Shown here: one piece after another, positions 44,563-53,490 of the stretch
Numbering within the stretch: position 1 is the stretch's first letter
How the letters are laid out: each line of letters starts with the position of its first letter
Origin: Neobacillus sp. WH10
GTDB lineage: Bacteria > Bacillota > Bacilli > Bacillales > Cytobacillaceae
Assembly (NCBI RefSeq): GCF_030123405.1
Contig: NZ_CP126110.1
Span: 2,418,001 to 2,482,000 of the forward strand
Length of the DNA: 64,000 nucleotides
Direction of reading: 5' to 3'
The notes under the pieces: model-generated
Database searches by the model: none
Told to the model about the DNA's origin: nothing
Seen by the model: only the letters and a program-made list of their open reading frames with translations
Translations under genes and position numbers: made by a program

Positions 44563-44648
44563 AGAAATATCCCCTCCAAGTATTAGTGTAACACCCACGC
44601 TATACACATGGGTTTTTTACACTGTCTACTTAAAGGGGATAATATCAG

Positions 44649-44665
44649 CATGAACGGTTTTTTTT
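44649..44665 (+). terminator. Right arm of the split ppaC terminator
   Basis: CATGAACGG followed by T8 pairs with CCGTTCATG at 43329-43337. The two arms are now 1.3 kb apart because of the IS. Confidence 0.6.
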
Positions 44666-44815
44666 ACGATTATCCTCGAAATCATATCTAGGTGTGAAAA
44701 TTCCTCGGCTCCTATATCGGTAAGCAGACCAACGACTTTATCAGGAATTTTATAGCGTGATTCATGTAATGGAGAGAAACGGCAAGTTCGCCATCAGCTC
44801 CGCCATAACAATCTC
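44665..44815 (-). pseudogene. cotJC remnant (spore coat Mn-catalase-like protein), frameshifted fragment
   Basis: The minus strand gives YGGADGELAVSLHYMNH, then after a one-base loss in another frame RYKIPDKVVGLLTDIGAEEF and SHLDMISRIIV. This matches residues about 29-72 of CotJC, an inner spore-coat protein of the manganese catalase family. Both ends of the gene are missing, cut near the ppaC terminator and near the kinase stop. It cannot be functional. Confidence 0.8.
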
Positions 44816-44822
44816 CATCCAT

Positions 44823-46184
44823 CTATCGTTCTAAAACAAACGTAAAAGTAGTTGTTTCGTTCTCGATGCTGTGTGCTTCAATTTTTCCTTCTAATAAATC
44901 TGCAATAGATTTTGCAATTGACAAACCAAGTCCATGTCCTTCCGTCGTTTGTGCTCGTGAAGAATCGGCCCGATAGAAACGATCGAAAACTTTTGGAAGA
45001 TGTTCTGACGGTATACCCTTCCCACTGTTTTTTATTAAGAATGTAATTTCATGTTTTGTTTGAGAAAGGGCAACCTCAATTTGTCCAGAATCTTCGGTGT
45101 ATTTAATAGCATTATCCAATAGAATTGTTGCAAGTTGCTTTATTTTTTCCTTATCACTTTCGATGAAAACGTTTGGTTCAATTTTTTTTGAGAATATTAT
45201 ATCCTTCTCTTTTAGAGGGATATACATGGTACCGACTACACTTTCAATTGCCTGGCTCATGTTGAATGAACTTTTATGAATAGAGAAATGAGCTTCTTCC
45301 ATTTTGGTTAATGTTAGCATGTCATTTACTAGAGATGCCATTCGATCTGATCCAGCTTTAATATAGCCGAGCCATTTTTGCTGACTCTGGATAGTTTCAT
45401 CTGCATTGGCCTGTAATACATCGTAGTTTGCATTGATAATCATCAAAGGTGTTTTTAACTCATGTGATGCATCAGCAATGAATTGTTTCTGTCTAATCCA
45501 TGCATCTGCAATTGGTTGAATGGCACGATTTGCATAGAAACGACTTATAAAAAAAATAATAACTAACATAATTATCGAAATTATAATTAAAGTGGAAAGG
45601 AGGTTCACTAATGTTTTATGGGAATCACTAATGTCTATAAAGTAGATTCGACTTGTATTTCCCAGTACTAAATCTGAAGGTTGGTTTTGATATGATACTC
45701 GCACATCAAAGTCTTCGAATGCAAACATCCATTGTTTTCCATTTAACTCGATTGTATCCTCATTTTTATTCTTCAAAGCAATGCTTGCAGCCTTTTGATA
45801 AAATTGCTTCAACGAATCCGAGATAGAATAGTTCTCTATAATGTTACCTTTTGAATCTACCTCAACCTTGAATAAACCGATGTTTTCAATACTAGAGGGG
45901 GACAGCTCTGAAAACTGAAAAGGCAGAGTATTGGGTGCAATTTGATCAAAACCAGAAGTTTGGTCTTTGACTTCTAACTTGTCTTGAACGATGAAACTTG
46001 AACCAGCACTTGCCGTCGACATAAACGATTGATTCGATAACAGGGTGGACATTCTACTTCGGTTTTCTGTTTGAATGTTGTTATAGGTTAACCAATATAT
46101 CGTTGAGAAAGCTGTTAGCATAAGTAAAGACGTAATCACCATATTAATCACAAGAAATTTATTACGCAGCTTTTTAAACATCAA
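44823..46184 (-). CDS. Sensor histidine kinase
   Basis: 453-residue membrane kinase with TM1 (about 12-32), an extracytoplasmic sensor of about 150 residues, and TM2 (about 193-215). The dimerisation domain has the phospho-accepting histidine in FIADASHELKTPLMII, and the ATPase domain shows ATILLDNAIKYTED (N box) and GHGLGLSIAK (G box). It overlaps the response-regulator gene by four bases. The neighbouring transporter and Asp-box protein suggest it senses an extracellular compound or envelope stress; the signal is unknown. Confidence 0.93.
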   Translation of the reverse strand: MMFKKLRNKFLVINMVITSLLMLTAFSTIYWLTYNNIQTENRSRMSTLLSNQSFMSTASAGSSFIVQDKLEVKDQTSGFDQIAPNTLPFQFSELSPSSIENIGLFKVEVDSKGNIIENYSISDSLKQFYQKAASIALKNKNEDTIELNGKQWMFAFEDFDVRVSYQNQPSDLVLGNTSRIYFIDISDSHKTLVNLLSTLIIISIIMLVIIFFISRFYANRAIQPIADAWIRQKQFIADASHELKTPLMIINANYDVLQANADETIQSQQKWLGYIKAGSDRMASLVNDMLTLTKMEEAHFSIHKSSFNMSQAIESVVGTMYIPLKEKDIIFSKKIEPNVFIESDKEKIKQLATILLDNAIKYTEDSGQIEVALSQTKHEITFLIKNSGKGIPSEHLPKVFDRFYRADSSRAQTTEGHGLGLSIAKSIADLLEGKIEAHSIENETTTFTFVLER

Positions 46185-46867
46185 CGTTTCACCTTTCCAA
46201 ATTTTAAACGATAACCTGCTCCGCGAATGTTTTCAATTGAAACTTCTGTTGGTAGTTGTTTGAGTTTTTTTCTCAAAAAAGAAATTTGTACTTCTACATG
46301 GCTGTAATCAGCATCTGAATCATATCCCCATAACTTTTCGATAATTACTTCTTTGGAAGAAACCGTATTTTTACGATAGAAAAGTAGTTCTAGTAATTGT
46401 GACTCTTTCAAAGTCAATTTTGTTTCCTGTTCTTTACTTCGTAGTAATAGAAGATTGCTATGAAATTCCAAGTCCTCAAAAGTTAAAATACCATCTTGAA
46501 TCAGTTCCGTTTTCCTACGTCCAAGTGCTCTTAATCTTGCAAGAAGTTCATCCGTGTTGAAAGGTTTAGCTAAGTAATCATCTGCACCGCAATCTAAGCC
46601 ACGGACTTTGTCATCAATGTCCCCTTTTGCGGTTAATAAAATAACAGGTGTTTGAATGCCGCTTTGTCTTAGCTCTTTGAGGACTTCTATCCCATCTATT
46701 TTTGGTAACATGATATCCAAAATGATGATGTCGTAAATATCTGATAGACCACAGTCGAGTCCTTCCTCACCATCTTTAGCGATATCTACACTGTAGTTAT
46801 GCTTTTTTAACACATGAGCAACCGCTTCTGCTATGAATAATTCATCGTCGACGATTAGTAGTCTCAT
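46181..46867 (-). CDS. OmpR/PhoB-family response regulator
   Basis: 228 residues: receiver domain with acidic pocket (IVDDELFIAEA), phospho-acceptor Asp in IIILDIMLPKIDG, conserved Lys in DDYLAKPFNTDEL, and a C-terminal winged helix (LTLKESQLLELLFYRKN, VEVQISFLRKKLKQL). Start ATG at 46867 has AGAGGTGAATT upstream. It likely controls the divergent 47036-49983 genes through TTAAAGGT direct repeats. Confidence 0.94.
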   Translation of the reverse strand: MRLLIVDDELFIAEAVAHVLKKHNYSVDIAKDGEEGLDCGLSDIYDIIILDIMLPKIDGIEVLKELRQSGIQTPVILLTAKGDIDDKVRGLDCGADDYLAKPFNTDELLARLRALGRRKTELIQDGILTFEDLEFHSNLLLLRSKEQETKLTLKESQLLELLFYRKNTVSSKEVIIEKLWGYDSDADYSHVEVQISFLRKKLKQLPTEVSIENIRGAGYRLKFGKVKR

Positions 46868-46921
46868 AACAAATTCACCTCTTTTTTAAAACAATCTTGG
46901 GATTTTCTAAATATAAAGCAA

Positions 46922-46956
46922 TCTTCAACCGATGAATGAAGGCTCATTAGTTGAAG
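46922..46956 (-). terminator. Possible weak terminator after the Asp-box protein gene
   Basis: CTTCAAC / GTTGAAG stem with a partly paired interior. On the minus strand only a broken T-rich stretch follows. Confidence 0.35.
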
Positions 46957-47035
46957 ATGCTACGTTTACTTTAGTATATACATATTAATTTAACTCATAA
47001 AGTGGTTTTATTTAACTAATTAGTTGGAGGTAGCT

Positions 47036-47512
47036 CTACAATTTGAACACCACTTGATGCTCTGATGACCAAGTTTTTCCTCCGTCAGTAGAATATTGAT
47101 CCTTGCCATCTGGACCAGTCTTTATCATAAAGCCTGGACTATTTTGCATATCAGAATCCGAAAAGCTTGGGTCTTGTATTGAAAACGATTCACTACCATC
47201 AGGATTTTTTGTCATTTTTGCATCACTAGAGAGACCGCTTTCCCATGTTTTCTCGTTATCTTGTGAATAACGGAATGATCCGTCTGAGTTTTGTTCTACT
47301 AGTAATTTCGGTGACAGTTTAGAACTGATAAAATTCGCTGCATATACTCCTCCAGACACTAAACCAACTAATGCTAAGAAGATTGTTGAAGTTGGGATCA
47401 TACGCTTCTTTCTTGAATTTAGCGTAGGCTTAATTCTGCCTTTGTTTTGTGTTTCTTGCTCTACAAACAGTGTAAGTTGCTCATTATTGTTTTCAAGGTT
47501 TAAATTTTGCAT
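47036..47512 (-). CDS. Small membrane-anchored Asp-box (BNR-like) protein
   Basis: 158 residues with one membrane segment (about 38-60), an N-terminal cytoplasmic part and an extracellular domain. Two Asp-box-like motifs are present (YSQDNEKTWESG and YSTDGGKTWSSE), as in sialidase/BNR beta-propeller repeats but far too few for a propeller. I do not recognise a family. It is divergent from the ABC transporter and next to the two-component system, behind a degenerate TTAAAGGT repeat. Good ribosome site (GGAGGAAAATATC) precedes the start. Confidence 0.75.
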   Translation of the reverse strand: MQNLNLENNNEQLTLFVEQETQNKGRIKPTLNSRKKRMIPTSTIFLALVGLVSGGVYAANFISSKLSPKLLVEQNSDGSFRYSQDNEKTWESGLSSDAKMTKNPDGSESFSIQDPSFSDSDMQNSPGFMIKTGPDGKDQYSTDGGKTWSSEHQVVFKL

Positions 47513-47571
47513 GATATTTTCCTCCTAAATTTGAGTATGTTTCAATCCTTTGGCTATATCTTAACTACGAA

Positions 47572-47590
47572 ATCTATAATGAACCTTTAA
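47572..47590 (-). promoter_or_regulatory. Candidate response-regulator site before the Asp-box gene
   Basis: On the minus strand TTAAAGGT-TCA-TTATAGAT, two related octamers 11 bp apart, about 60-80 bases before the start at 47512. It matches the site at 47720-47738. Confidence 0.5.
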
Positions 47591-47719
47591 TAAAAAAAGA
47601 TATTCAGAAATTGCAAATTTAAGTGAAACAACAGCAAGTGATTCACCAGTAGGTGAGTTCGAACTTTAGGCAGCTTTGTCAATGGTGTCTAATTTTTTAT
47701 TAAATAGTATGTAGGCAGA

Positions 47720-47738
47720 TTAAAGGTATATTAAAGGT
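47720..47738 (+). promoter_or_regulatory. Candidate response-regulator site before the ABC transporter
   Basis: Perfect direct repeat TTAAAGGT-ATA-TTAAAGGT with an 11-bp period, the usual geometry for OmpR-family dimers, about 140 bases before 47879. The 366-base gap 47513-47878 also contains an ATTAGT / ACTAAT inverted repeat (47756-47780) and no gene. Confidence 0.6.
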
Positions 47739-47878
47739 TAACCCGATAAAATTTCATTAGTTCAACGCGTAGTGACTAATTTTGTTAGTACCCGTTGTTT
47801 TTATAGATGGGAGCTAGACCGTATTCGTACATAAGTTTTTTGCTCCTGTCTGACTAAACTATAAAAAGGAGACGAAAT

Positions 47879-49303
47879 ATGTACATCTTTCAAAATTCAC
47901 TTAAGAATATAGGTAGGAACAAAGACCGTAATATTCTCATCGCAACGATTATTTTCATTATTATAGTGGCATCATGTACCGCGTTAGTAATCAAAAACAC
48001 TAGTAATGGAGTTATCAATGACTACAAGAACCGTTTCGGTTCAGTAGTCCACATTTCACCAAATTTTAATATTGGAATGAAAACAGGAAAAGTCCCTCCT
48101 ACGCTGACGTCCGAACAACAAATAAAGATTGCAAAGTCAAAATATATGAAAGAAGTTTCGGGTGAAGTAACTGATCCTGCAGTAAGTAAATCCTTAAAAG
48201 CTGTTGATCAAGACGCTGATCAAAGCGATGCTGGCATCGTAATGAGCAGTGATGGTAAGGCTGCTGATCCAAGATTTATTCCGAAAATGAAAGTATTTGG
48301 AGTTTCAAGTCTTAAAAAATTGCCTGAATTTCAATCAGGGCAACGTCAAATTATTGATGGAGAATACGACGATAAATTAAATGGGGCTATCGTGAGTCAA
48401 GAATTTGCCAAACTGAATCACCTTACTGTAGGGAGCAAAATATCCTTAGAGTCCGTTTTTCTTGGCGATGTTCCAGACGACCAACAAATTAAGTACGACT
48501 TAACAGTAACTGGGATTTACGCAGATGCAAAACCTGCTTATCCTGAAGATTTTCCATTTAAAGATCCTATGCTTAATAATAGAAATGATATTATTACAAG
48601 TTTTGATACGGTAATGAAAGCATACGGAAAGCACATGCCTATCGAAATGACTTTAAATTATGTTTTGACAAGTCCAAGTGTTATGGATGATTTCAAAAGA
48701 GAAATCGCTTCATATGGTGTAACATCTGACAAGTTCAATATAACCGCTGATATCGACAGTTATAATAAAATTGTTAAACCAGTTGAAGGAATGAAAAGTT
48801 TTGCAAATACCTTTTTGATCATTGTTCTTATATTAGGGTCAATCATCCTCGTATTGCTTTCGGTTATCGCAATGAGAGAGCGAAAATACGAAGTAGGGGT
48901 TTTAAGAGCAATGGGAATGAAGAAAGGAAAAGTTGCTATAGGATTCCTTACAGAAGTGATAGTCATTACAGCGCTATGTTTAGCTATCGCTATCCCTGTT
49001 AGTGGAGTTGTTGCGCAACCTATTTCTAACTCTATGCTTAAGAGTCAAAATGAAGCCATTAAGGAACAGGACTCAGCAAATCAAACAAACTCTATGAATG
49101 GCATGGTTATTGTAAGTAATGGTCAAAATCAAGACCAAAACTCAAGTACAAAAACAATAGATTCAATCAATACAAAAATAAATAGTGAGACAATTTGGCA
49201 AATCATTATTGTTGCTCTAATTTTAGCTGGCATTTCAAGTTCAGTGAGTGTTTACTATATATCAAGATTTGAACCAATAAAGATTTTATCAAATAGAAAC
49301 TAA
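47879..49303 (+). CDS. ABC transporter permease (FtsX/MacB type)
   Basis: 474 residues: TM1 (about 20-40), a large extracytoplasmic MacB-PCD-like domain, then three membrane segments (about 310-335, 358-380, 440-462) of the FtsX domain (VLLSVIAMRERKYEVGVLRAM is the coupling helix motif). Such mechanotransmission permeases act on peptides, lipids or envelope components. The loop at about 395-430 is unusually Asn/Gln/Ser-rich. It is 14 bases before the ATPase gene. Confidence 0.9.
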   Translation: MYIFQNSLKNIGRNKDRNILIATIIFIIIVASCTALVIKNTSNGVINDYKNRFGSVVHISPNFNIGMKTGKVPPTLTSEQQIKIAKSKYMKEVSGEVTDPAVSKSLKAVDQDADQSDAGIVMSSDGKAADPRFIPKMKVFGVSSLKKLPEFQSGQRQIIDGEYDDKLNGAIVSQEFAKLNHLTVGSKISLESVFLGDVPDDQQIKYDLTVTGIYADAKPAYPEDFPFKDPMLNNRNDIITSFDTVMKAYGKHMPIEMTLNYVLTSPSVMDDFKREIASYGVTSDKFNITADIDSYNKIVKPVEGMKSFANTFLIIVLILGSIILVLLSVIAMRERKYEVGVLRAMGMKKGKVAIGFLTEVIVITALCLAIAIPVSGVVAQPISNSMLKSQNEAIKEQDSANQTNSMNGMVIVSNGQNQDQNSSTKTIDSINTKINSETIWQIIIVALILAGISSSVSVYYISRFEPIKILSNRN

Positions 49304-49317
49304 AGGTGGTGCAAGGG

Positions 49318-49983
49318 ATGAGTTTATTACACGTAAAAGATGTACACTATCGTTATGAAGGTGCAAAAAATACAGTATTAAAGGATATTAACGCAACTTT
49401 TGAAAAGGGAAAAATCTATGCAATCGTTGGAAAATCAGGTTCAGGGAAGACGACACTACTTTCTCTCCTTGCTGGATTAGATATATGTACTGAAGGCGAA
49501 ATAGTTTACAATGGACAAAATTTGAAAAAGATTGATCGAGACAACTATCGTGCGAAAAGTATCGGAGTTGTATTCCAAGGATACAATTTGTTAATCAATG
49601 TTACTGCGGTTGACAACGTTATGTTGTCTATGAATATTAGTGGTGTTGCAGTTAGAGATAAAAAAGAGTATGTATATCAGTTGCTGGAAAATGTAGGGAT
49701 TAACCGTGACACGGCAAATCGAAAGGTCTTAAAGCTTTCCGGTGGTGAACAACAGCGTGTTGGCATCGCGAGAGCATTATCACATACTCCAGATATTGTG
49801 ATTGCTGACGAACCAACAGGAAACTTAGATTCAAAGACTGAGAATGGCATTATGAATATATTCACTAATCTGGCTCATCAAGAAGATAAATGCGTCATCA
49901 TTGTTACTCACTCAAAATCAGTAGCGAGCTACGCCGATGAGATTTTGGGAATAAAAGACGGAAAGATGCAACTTGTAAAATAA
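49318..49983 (+). CDS. ABC transporter ATP-binding protein (MacB/LolD type)
   Basis: 221 residues from ATG 49318 (AAGGTGGTG upstream). Walker A VGKSGSGKTTLLSLLAGLD, Q-loop VFQGYNLL, signature LSGGEQQRVGIARAL, Walker B DIVIADEPTGNLDSKT and H-loop IIVTHSKSVA are complete. It pairs with the upstream permease and with the divergent two-component genes. Confidence 0.93.
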   Translation: MSLLHVKDVHYRYEGAKNTVLKDINATFEKGKIYAIVGKSGSGKTTLLSLLAGLDICTEGEIVYNGQNLKKIDRDNYRAKSIGVVFQGYNLLINVTAVDNVMLSMNISGVAVRDKKEYVYQLLENVGINRDTANRKVLKLSGGEQQRVGIARALSHTPDIVIADEPTGNLDSKTENGIMNIFTNLAHQEDKCVIIVTHSKSVASYADEILGIKDGKMQLVK

Positions 49984-50215
49984 AAAGTATAATGTATTTT
50001 CAACTAATCAAGTAGAGAATTACACCTAGTTTGTTAATGTTAAAACAGTAAAAATACTAGCAATATAGGATTGTCGGAATTGTGACATAACGGGCTGTAA
50101 ATGTGTGAATTTTTTGTAAACGATCAGTGAACTCAACCTAAAAATTTCCTAATTCCCTTACTATTAAGCTATAGATTTTCACCTTAAAGCTGATTTATAA
50201 GGGAGGAAGATGGGC

Positions 50216-52753
50216 TTGGAACTAACAAGGAGATCACTAATAAAAGCGACAGCTGTATCGATGACGCTTGCAGCCGCGGGGTGCAGTAAAAAAGACAAAA
50301 GCTCTGAACTAAACAGGGCACAGGCAGCAAGTGTTGAACCAGATGAATGGAAGACTACAGTATGTCGCTTTTGTGGTACCGGGTGCGGTATTTTAGTGGG
50401 TGTAAAGGATGGCAAGATAATTGCTACAAAAGGTGATCCGGATAACCGTTCGAACAAAGGGCTTAACTGTATTAAAGGGTATTATGTAGGAAAAATCCTC
50501 TTTGGTAAAGATCGTTTAACAAAGCCGCTTATCCGTGCAGATAAGACCAAAAAAGGTACAATGGAAGGTTTTAGAGAAGCCACGTGGGAGGAAGCATTAG
50601 ACTTAGTTGCGAAAAAATTGAAGGAAGCATATGATGCTGACCCTAAATCTGTTGCTTTTTATGGATCGGGACAACAATCGATTATGGAAGGGTACGCATC
50701 AGTTAAGTTGTGGAAAGCAGGTCTGTTAAGCAATAATATCGACCCGAATGCCCGACACTGTATGGCAAGTGCTGTAGCTGGATTTATGACGACCTTTCAA
50801 TCAGATGAACCAATGGGCTCTTATCGCGATTTGGACGAAACAGATGTGTATGTCACATGGGGAGCTAACATGGCGGAAATGCATCCGGTTCTATACTCGC
50901 GCCTCACTGCCCGCAAACTGAAGGAAAGTGGCGTCAAGCATTATGACATAACCACAAGACACTCACGGACATCAGAGCTTGCCGATGTGGTCATGGTATT
51001 CAGGCCGCAAACAGATTTAGCGATTGCCAATGCCATTGCCAATTATCTCATCCAAAATAACTTGTATGATCAACAATTTGTCAATGAACATTCGCAGTTC
51101 AAGGCGGGAACTGAAAACATCGGCCACACCTTTGATGATAATTATGAAGCAACAGATGTTGGAAAAGCAGCTGATCAAGATTGGGTCATCACCTTTGATG
51201 AATTTAAGACAAGGGTTTCGGAATATACGATTGAAAAAGCAGCGCAAATGTCTGGTGTACCGGCACAAGATATAGAGGCACTTGCAAAAGATTTCGCCGA
51301 CCCAAATAAAAAGATTGTCTCACTATGGACAATGGGGGTCAACCAGCATACGAGAGGCACTTGGATGAACAATCTCATTTATAACATTCATCTTCTATCA
51401 GGAAAAATCGCCAAACCTGGAAGCGGTCCATTCTCCTTAACAGGGCAGCCAAGTGCCTGTGGTACGGCTCGGGAAGTAGGGGTTTTCTCGCATCGACTGC
51501 CATCGGATATGGTCGTTAAGAATCCAGAGCATCGCCGCTATTCAGAATTGATTTGGAACCTTCCGGAAGGTTACCTTGATCCTATCGAAAACCCAGGTAT
51601 GCATACGGTCAAAATGTTCCGTGAATTAGGAAATGGCAAAGTAAAATTTTTATGGAGCATGTCTAATAACTGGGGGCAAACAAATCCGAAACTAAATAGA
51701 TACCGCGGGCATGATGCGGACGGTAAAGGTGTCATCGATGGGTTTATTGTCGTTTCCGATGTTTACCCAACCCGCTCAACGGAAATGGCGGATGTTGTTT
51801 TTCCAGCGGCGATGTGGGTTGAACGTGAGGGGCAATTTGGAAATGCCGAGCGCCGGACATCGATATTTGAAAAATGCGTTGAGCCGCCAGGTGAAGCAAA
51901 GTGGGATTTATGGGCGATTGTACAGGTGGCAAAGCGGGTATTGGATGGAAAAATGATTAACGATCAACCGGCGTTTGATGTTCTTTTTGGAATGGTATGG
52001 GATAAAAAGAAAAATGATCTCCTTGAAGATCAACACGAAGTGAATCGCCTTCTATGGGAGGAATACCGCCTATTCACAAATCCGCATGAACATCCAAACA
52101 AAGCTGCCCAAGAGCTGGGTGCTAAATTGAAAATGAAAGCAAAACAAATGGCACCTTATGATGAATATTTGAAGCAGCATGGAATTTGTTGGCCTGTTCG
52201 AAAAGTGAATGGCAAATGGCTAGAAACAAGTTGGCGCTATTCCTATGGTAAGCAAGAGGATGGATTTGACCAGTACGGTGTAGAGGAATTCGGACATAAA
52301 GGCAAATACAAAGACTTAGATTTCTATAAATCTGCTGATCATAAACCAGCGATTCTATTCCGGCCTTTTGAGGAAGCAGCGGAAGTACCGGATCAGGAAT
52401 ATCCATTCTGGCTGTGTACAGGTCGGGTATTAGAACATTGGCACAGCGGGACGATGACGAGAAGGGTTCCGGAACTTCATAAGGCATTCCCGGAAGCACT
52501 TTGTGAAATCCACCCTGATGATGCTAAGGAAATGGGCCTTAAAACAGGTGATATGGTAAAAGTGATCTCACGCCGCGGTGAAGTAAAAGTAAAGGCAACG
52601 ACAACCGGGCGCGGGAACCCGCCTAAGGGACTTATTTATGTACCATTCTTCGCCGAAGAAACACTGATTAATCTCGTAACCTTGGATTGCTATTGTCCAA
52701 TTTCCAAGCAGACAGATTTTAAAAAATGTGCAGTTAAAATTGTAAAGGCTTAA
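50216..52753 (+). CDS. napA: Periplasmic-type nitrate reductase catalytic subunit NapA
   Basis: 845 residues from TTG 50216, nine bases after GGAGG; ATG 50210 is only three bases after it. A molybdopterin (bis-MGD) and 4Fe-4S enzyme reducing nitrate to nitrite outside the membrane. Twin-arginine signal TRRSLIKATA is followed by a hydrophobic stretch ending in LAAAGC, which looks like a lipobox. Cluster cysteines lie at about 50, 53, 57 and 85 (CRFCGTGC, NCIKG); the molybdenum-ligand Cys is in ARHCMASAVAG (about 182). The C-terminal molydopterin-dinucleotide domain carries EHWHSGTMTRRVPEL, as in NapA. It heads napA-napB-napD-napG. A membrane formate dehydrogenase was considered, but Cys rather than Sec and the nap partners argue for NapA. 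Confidence 0.88.
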   Translation: MELTRRSLIKATAVSMTLAAAGCSKKDKSSELNRAQAASVEPDEWKTTVCRFCGTGCGILVGVKDGKIIATKGDPDNRSNKGLNCIKGYYVGKILFGKDRLTKPLIRADKTKKGTMEGFREATWEEALDLVAKKLKEAYDADPKSVAFYGSGQQSIMEGYASVKLWKAGLLSNNIDPNARHCMASAVAGFMTTFQSDEPMGSYRDLDETDVYVTWGANMAEMHPVLYSRLTARKLKESGVKHYDITTRHSRTSELADVVMVFRPQTDLAIANAIANYLIQNNLYDQQFVNEHSQFKAGTENIGHTFDDNYEATDVGKAADQDWVITFDEFKTRVSEYTIEKAAQMSGVPAQDIEALAKDFADPNKKIVSLWTMGVNQHTRGTWMNNLIYNIHLLSGKIAKPGSGPFSLTGQPSACGTAREVGVFSHRLPSDMVVKNPEHRRYSELIWNLPEGYLDPIENPGMHTVKMFRELGNGKVKFLWSMSNNWGQTNPKLNRYRGHDADGKGVIDGFIVVSDVYPTRSTEMADVVFPAAMWVEREGQFGNAERRTSIFEKCVEPPGEAKWDLWAIVQVAKRVLDGKMINDQPAFDVLFGMVWDKKKNDLLEDQHEVNRLLWEEYRLFTNPHEHPNKAAQELGAKLKMKAKQMAPYDEYLKQHGICWPVRKVNGKWLETSWRYSYGKQEDGFDQYGVEEFGHKGKYKDLDFYKSADHKPAILFRPFEEAAEVPDQEYPFWLCTGRVLEHWHSGTMTRRVPELHKAFPEALCEIHPDDAKEMGLKTGDMVKVISRRGEVKVKATTTGRGNPPKGLIYVPFFAEETLINLVTLDCYCPISKQTDFKKCAVKIVKA

Positions 52754-52769
52754 TGGGGGTGGGATGATC

Positions 52770-53177
52770 ATGAAGGAAAAAGGAATTCTTTATATCTTTG
52801 CTTTTATCATCGTTCTGGCGGCTGCAATTGGCGCGACCAAGCTGCAGTGGGATTTAGGATCAACCGAAACAGCAAGTACGGTAAAGTCCAAGCCGGTGCT
52901 TGTGCAATTGACCGAAAAAGGAAGACCTGATGCCGAAACTATGGGTCTATTAAATGCACCGCCGCTGCAGCCAGCGACCCACGTGGATCGTTGGAATCCT
53001 AAGCTCCATCAAGATAGCTGTCTCGCCTGTCATGGAAAGCCGGACACAGGGGCACCAACACCAACAGCTGGCCACTTCTATGATAATGATACAAAAGGAA
53101 AGGTTTTTAGGGATAATTGTATCCAATGTCATGCCCAGCAAAACGAGACAAAAACAAAAACTGCTTTTAATAAATAA
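52770..53177 (+). CDS. napB: Diheme c-type cytochrome NapB
   Basis: 135 residues from ATG 52770 (GGGGGTGGG just before; ATG 52764 abuts that site). An N-terminal membrane anchor (about 6-24) precedes two heme c motifs, CLACH and CIQCH. NapB passes electrons to NapA. It follows napA by 16 bases. Typical proteobacterial NapB is soluble and periplasmic; here it seems membrane-bound, suiting a cell without an outer membrane. Confidence 0.88.
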   Translation: MKEKGILYIFAFIIVLAAAIGATKLQWDLGSTETASTVKSKPVLVQLTEKGRPDAETMGLLNAPPLQPATHVDRWNPKLHQDSCLACHGKPDTGAPTPTAGHFYDNDTKGKVFRDNCIQCHAQQNETKTKTAFNK

Positions 53178-53226
53178 GATGACGGATGGGGCTGTGGCCC
53201 CTTTTTTCACAGGAGGGGAAGCCAAG

Positions 53227-53490
53227 ATGGTAATTTCGGGAATTTACATTGAAACAATCCCTGGGAAAGCAAGGGGTGCCGCAGAAAAACTGGCTTTATT
53301 AAATGGTGTAGAAATCCATGATATTCATGAGGATAAAAAGGTAATCCTGACGATAGAGACTGATACCGTGGATCAAAGCTATCGAACTGCTGAAAAATTT
53401 AAAAATATTGATGGTGTTCTGACTATTTGTCTAGTATATACAAACTTCGAAGATGAACCCTATTATCAAGAGGCAGCTGGTGGTCAATGA
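53227..53490 (+). CDS. napD: NapA maturation chaperone NapD
   Basis: 87 residues from ATG 53227 behind AGGAGGGGAAG. The NapD fold pattern SGIYIETIPGKARGAAEKLAL and EDKKVILTIETDT is clear. NapD binds the Tat signal of NapA to hold it until cofactor loading. Longer in-frame readings to 52954 overlap napB and are rejected. It overlaps the next gene by four bases. Confidence 0.88.
   Translation: MVISGIYIETIPGKARGAAEKLALLNGVEIHDIHEDKKVILTIETDTVDQSYRTAEKFKNIDGVLTICLVYTNFEDEPYYQEAAGGQ

Larger units (their letters stand above)
43357..44638 (-). mobile_element. IS3-family insertion sequence (IS150-like), apparently intact
   Basis: About 1.28 kb with imperfect terminal inverted repeats: left CCCCTGTCAAGTAGACAACA and right (reverse complement) CCCCTTTAAGTAGACAGTGT, both followed by TAAAAAA. 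It holds orfA and orfB on the minus strand with a slippery A6G for -1 frameshifting. I could not identify an obvious 3-4 bp target duplication, so the exact ends are uncertain by a few bases. It interrupts the loop of the ppaC terminator. Confidence 0.85.

Noticed and set aside
43350..44645. Target-site duplication of the IS element
   Set aside because: Flanks (GTCTTA and ATAATA) show no convincing 3-4 bp direct repeat, so none is claimed.
50033..50160. FNR/CRP-type site upstream of napA (TGTGA motifs)
   Set aside because: Only half-sites (TGTGAC, TGTGAA) without the complementary half at the right spacing.
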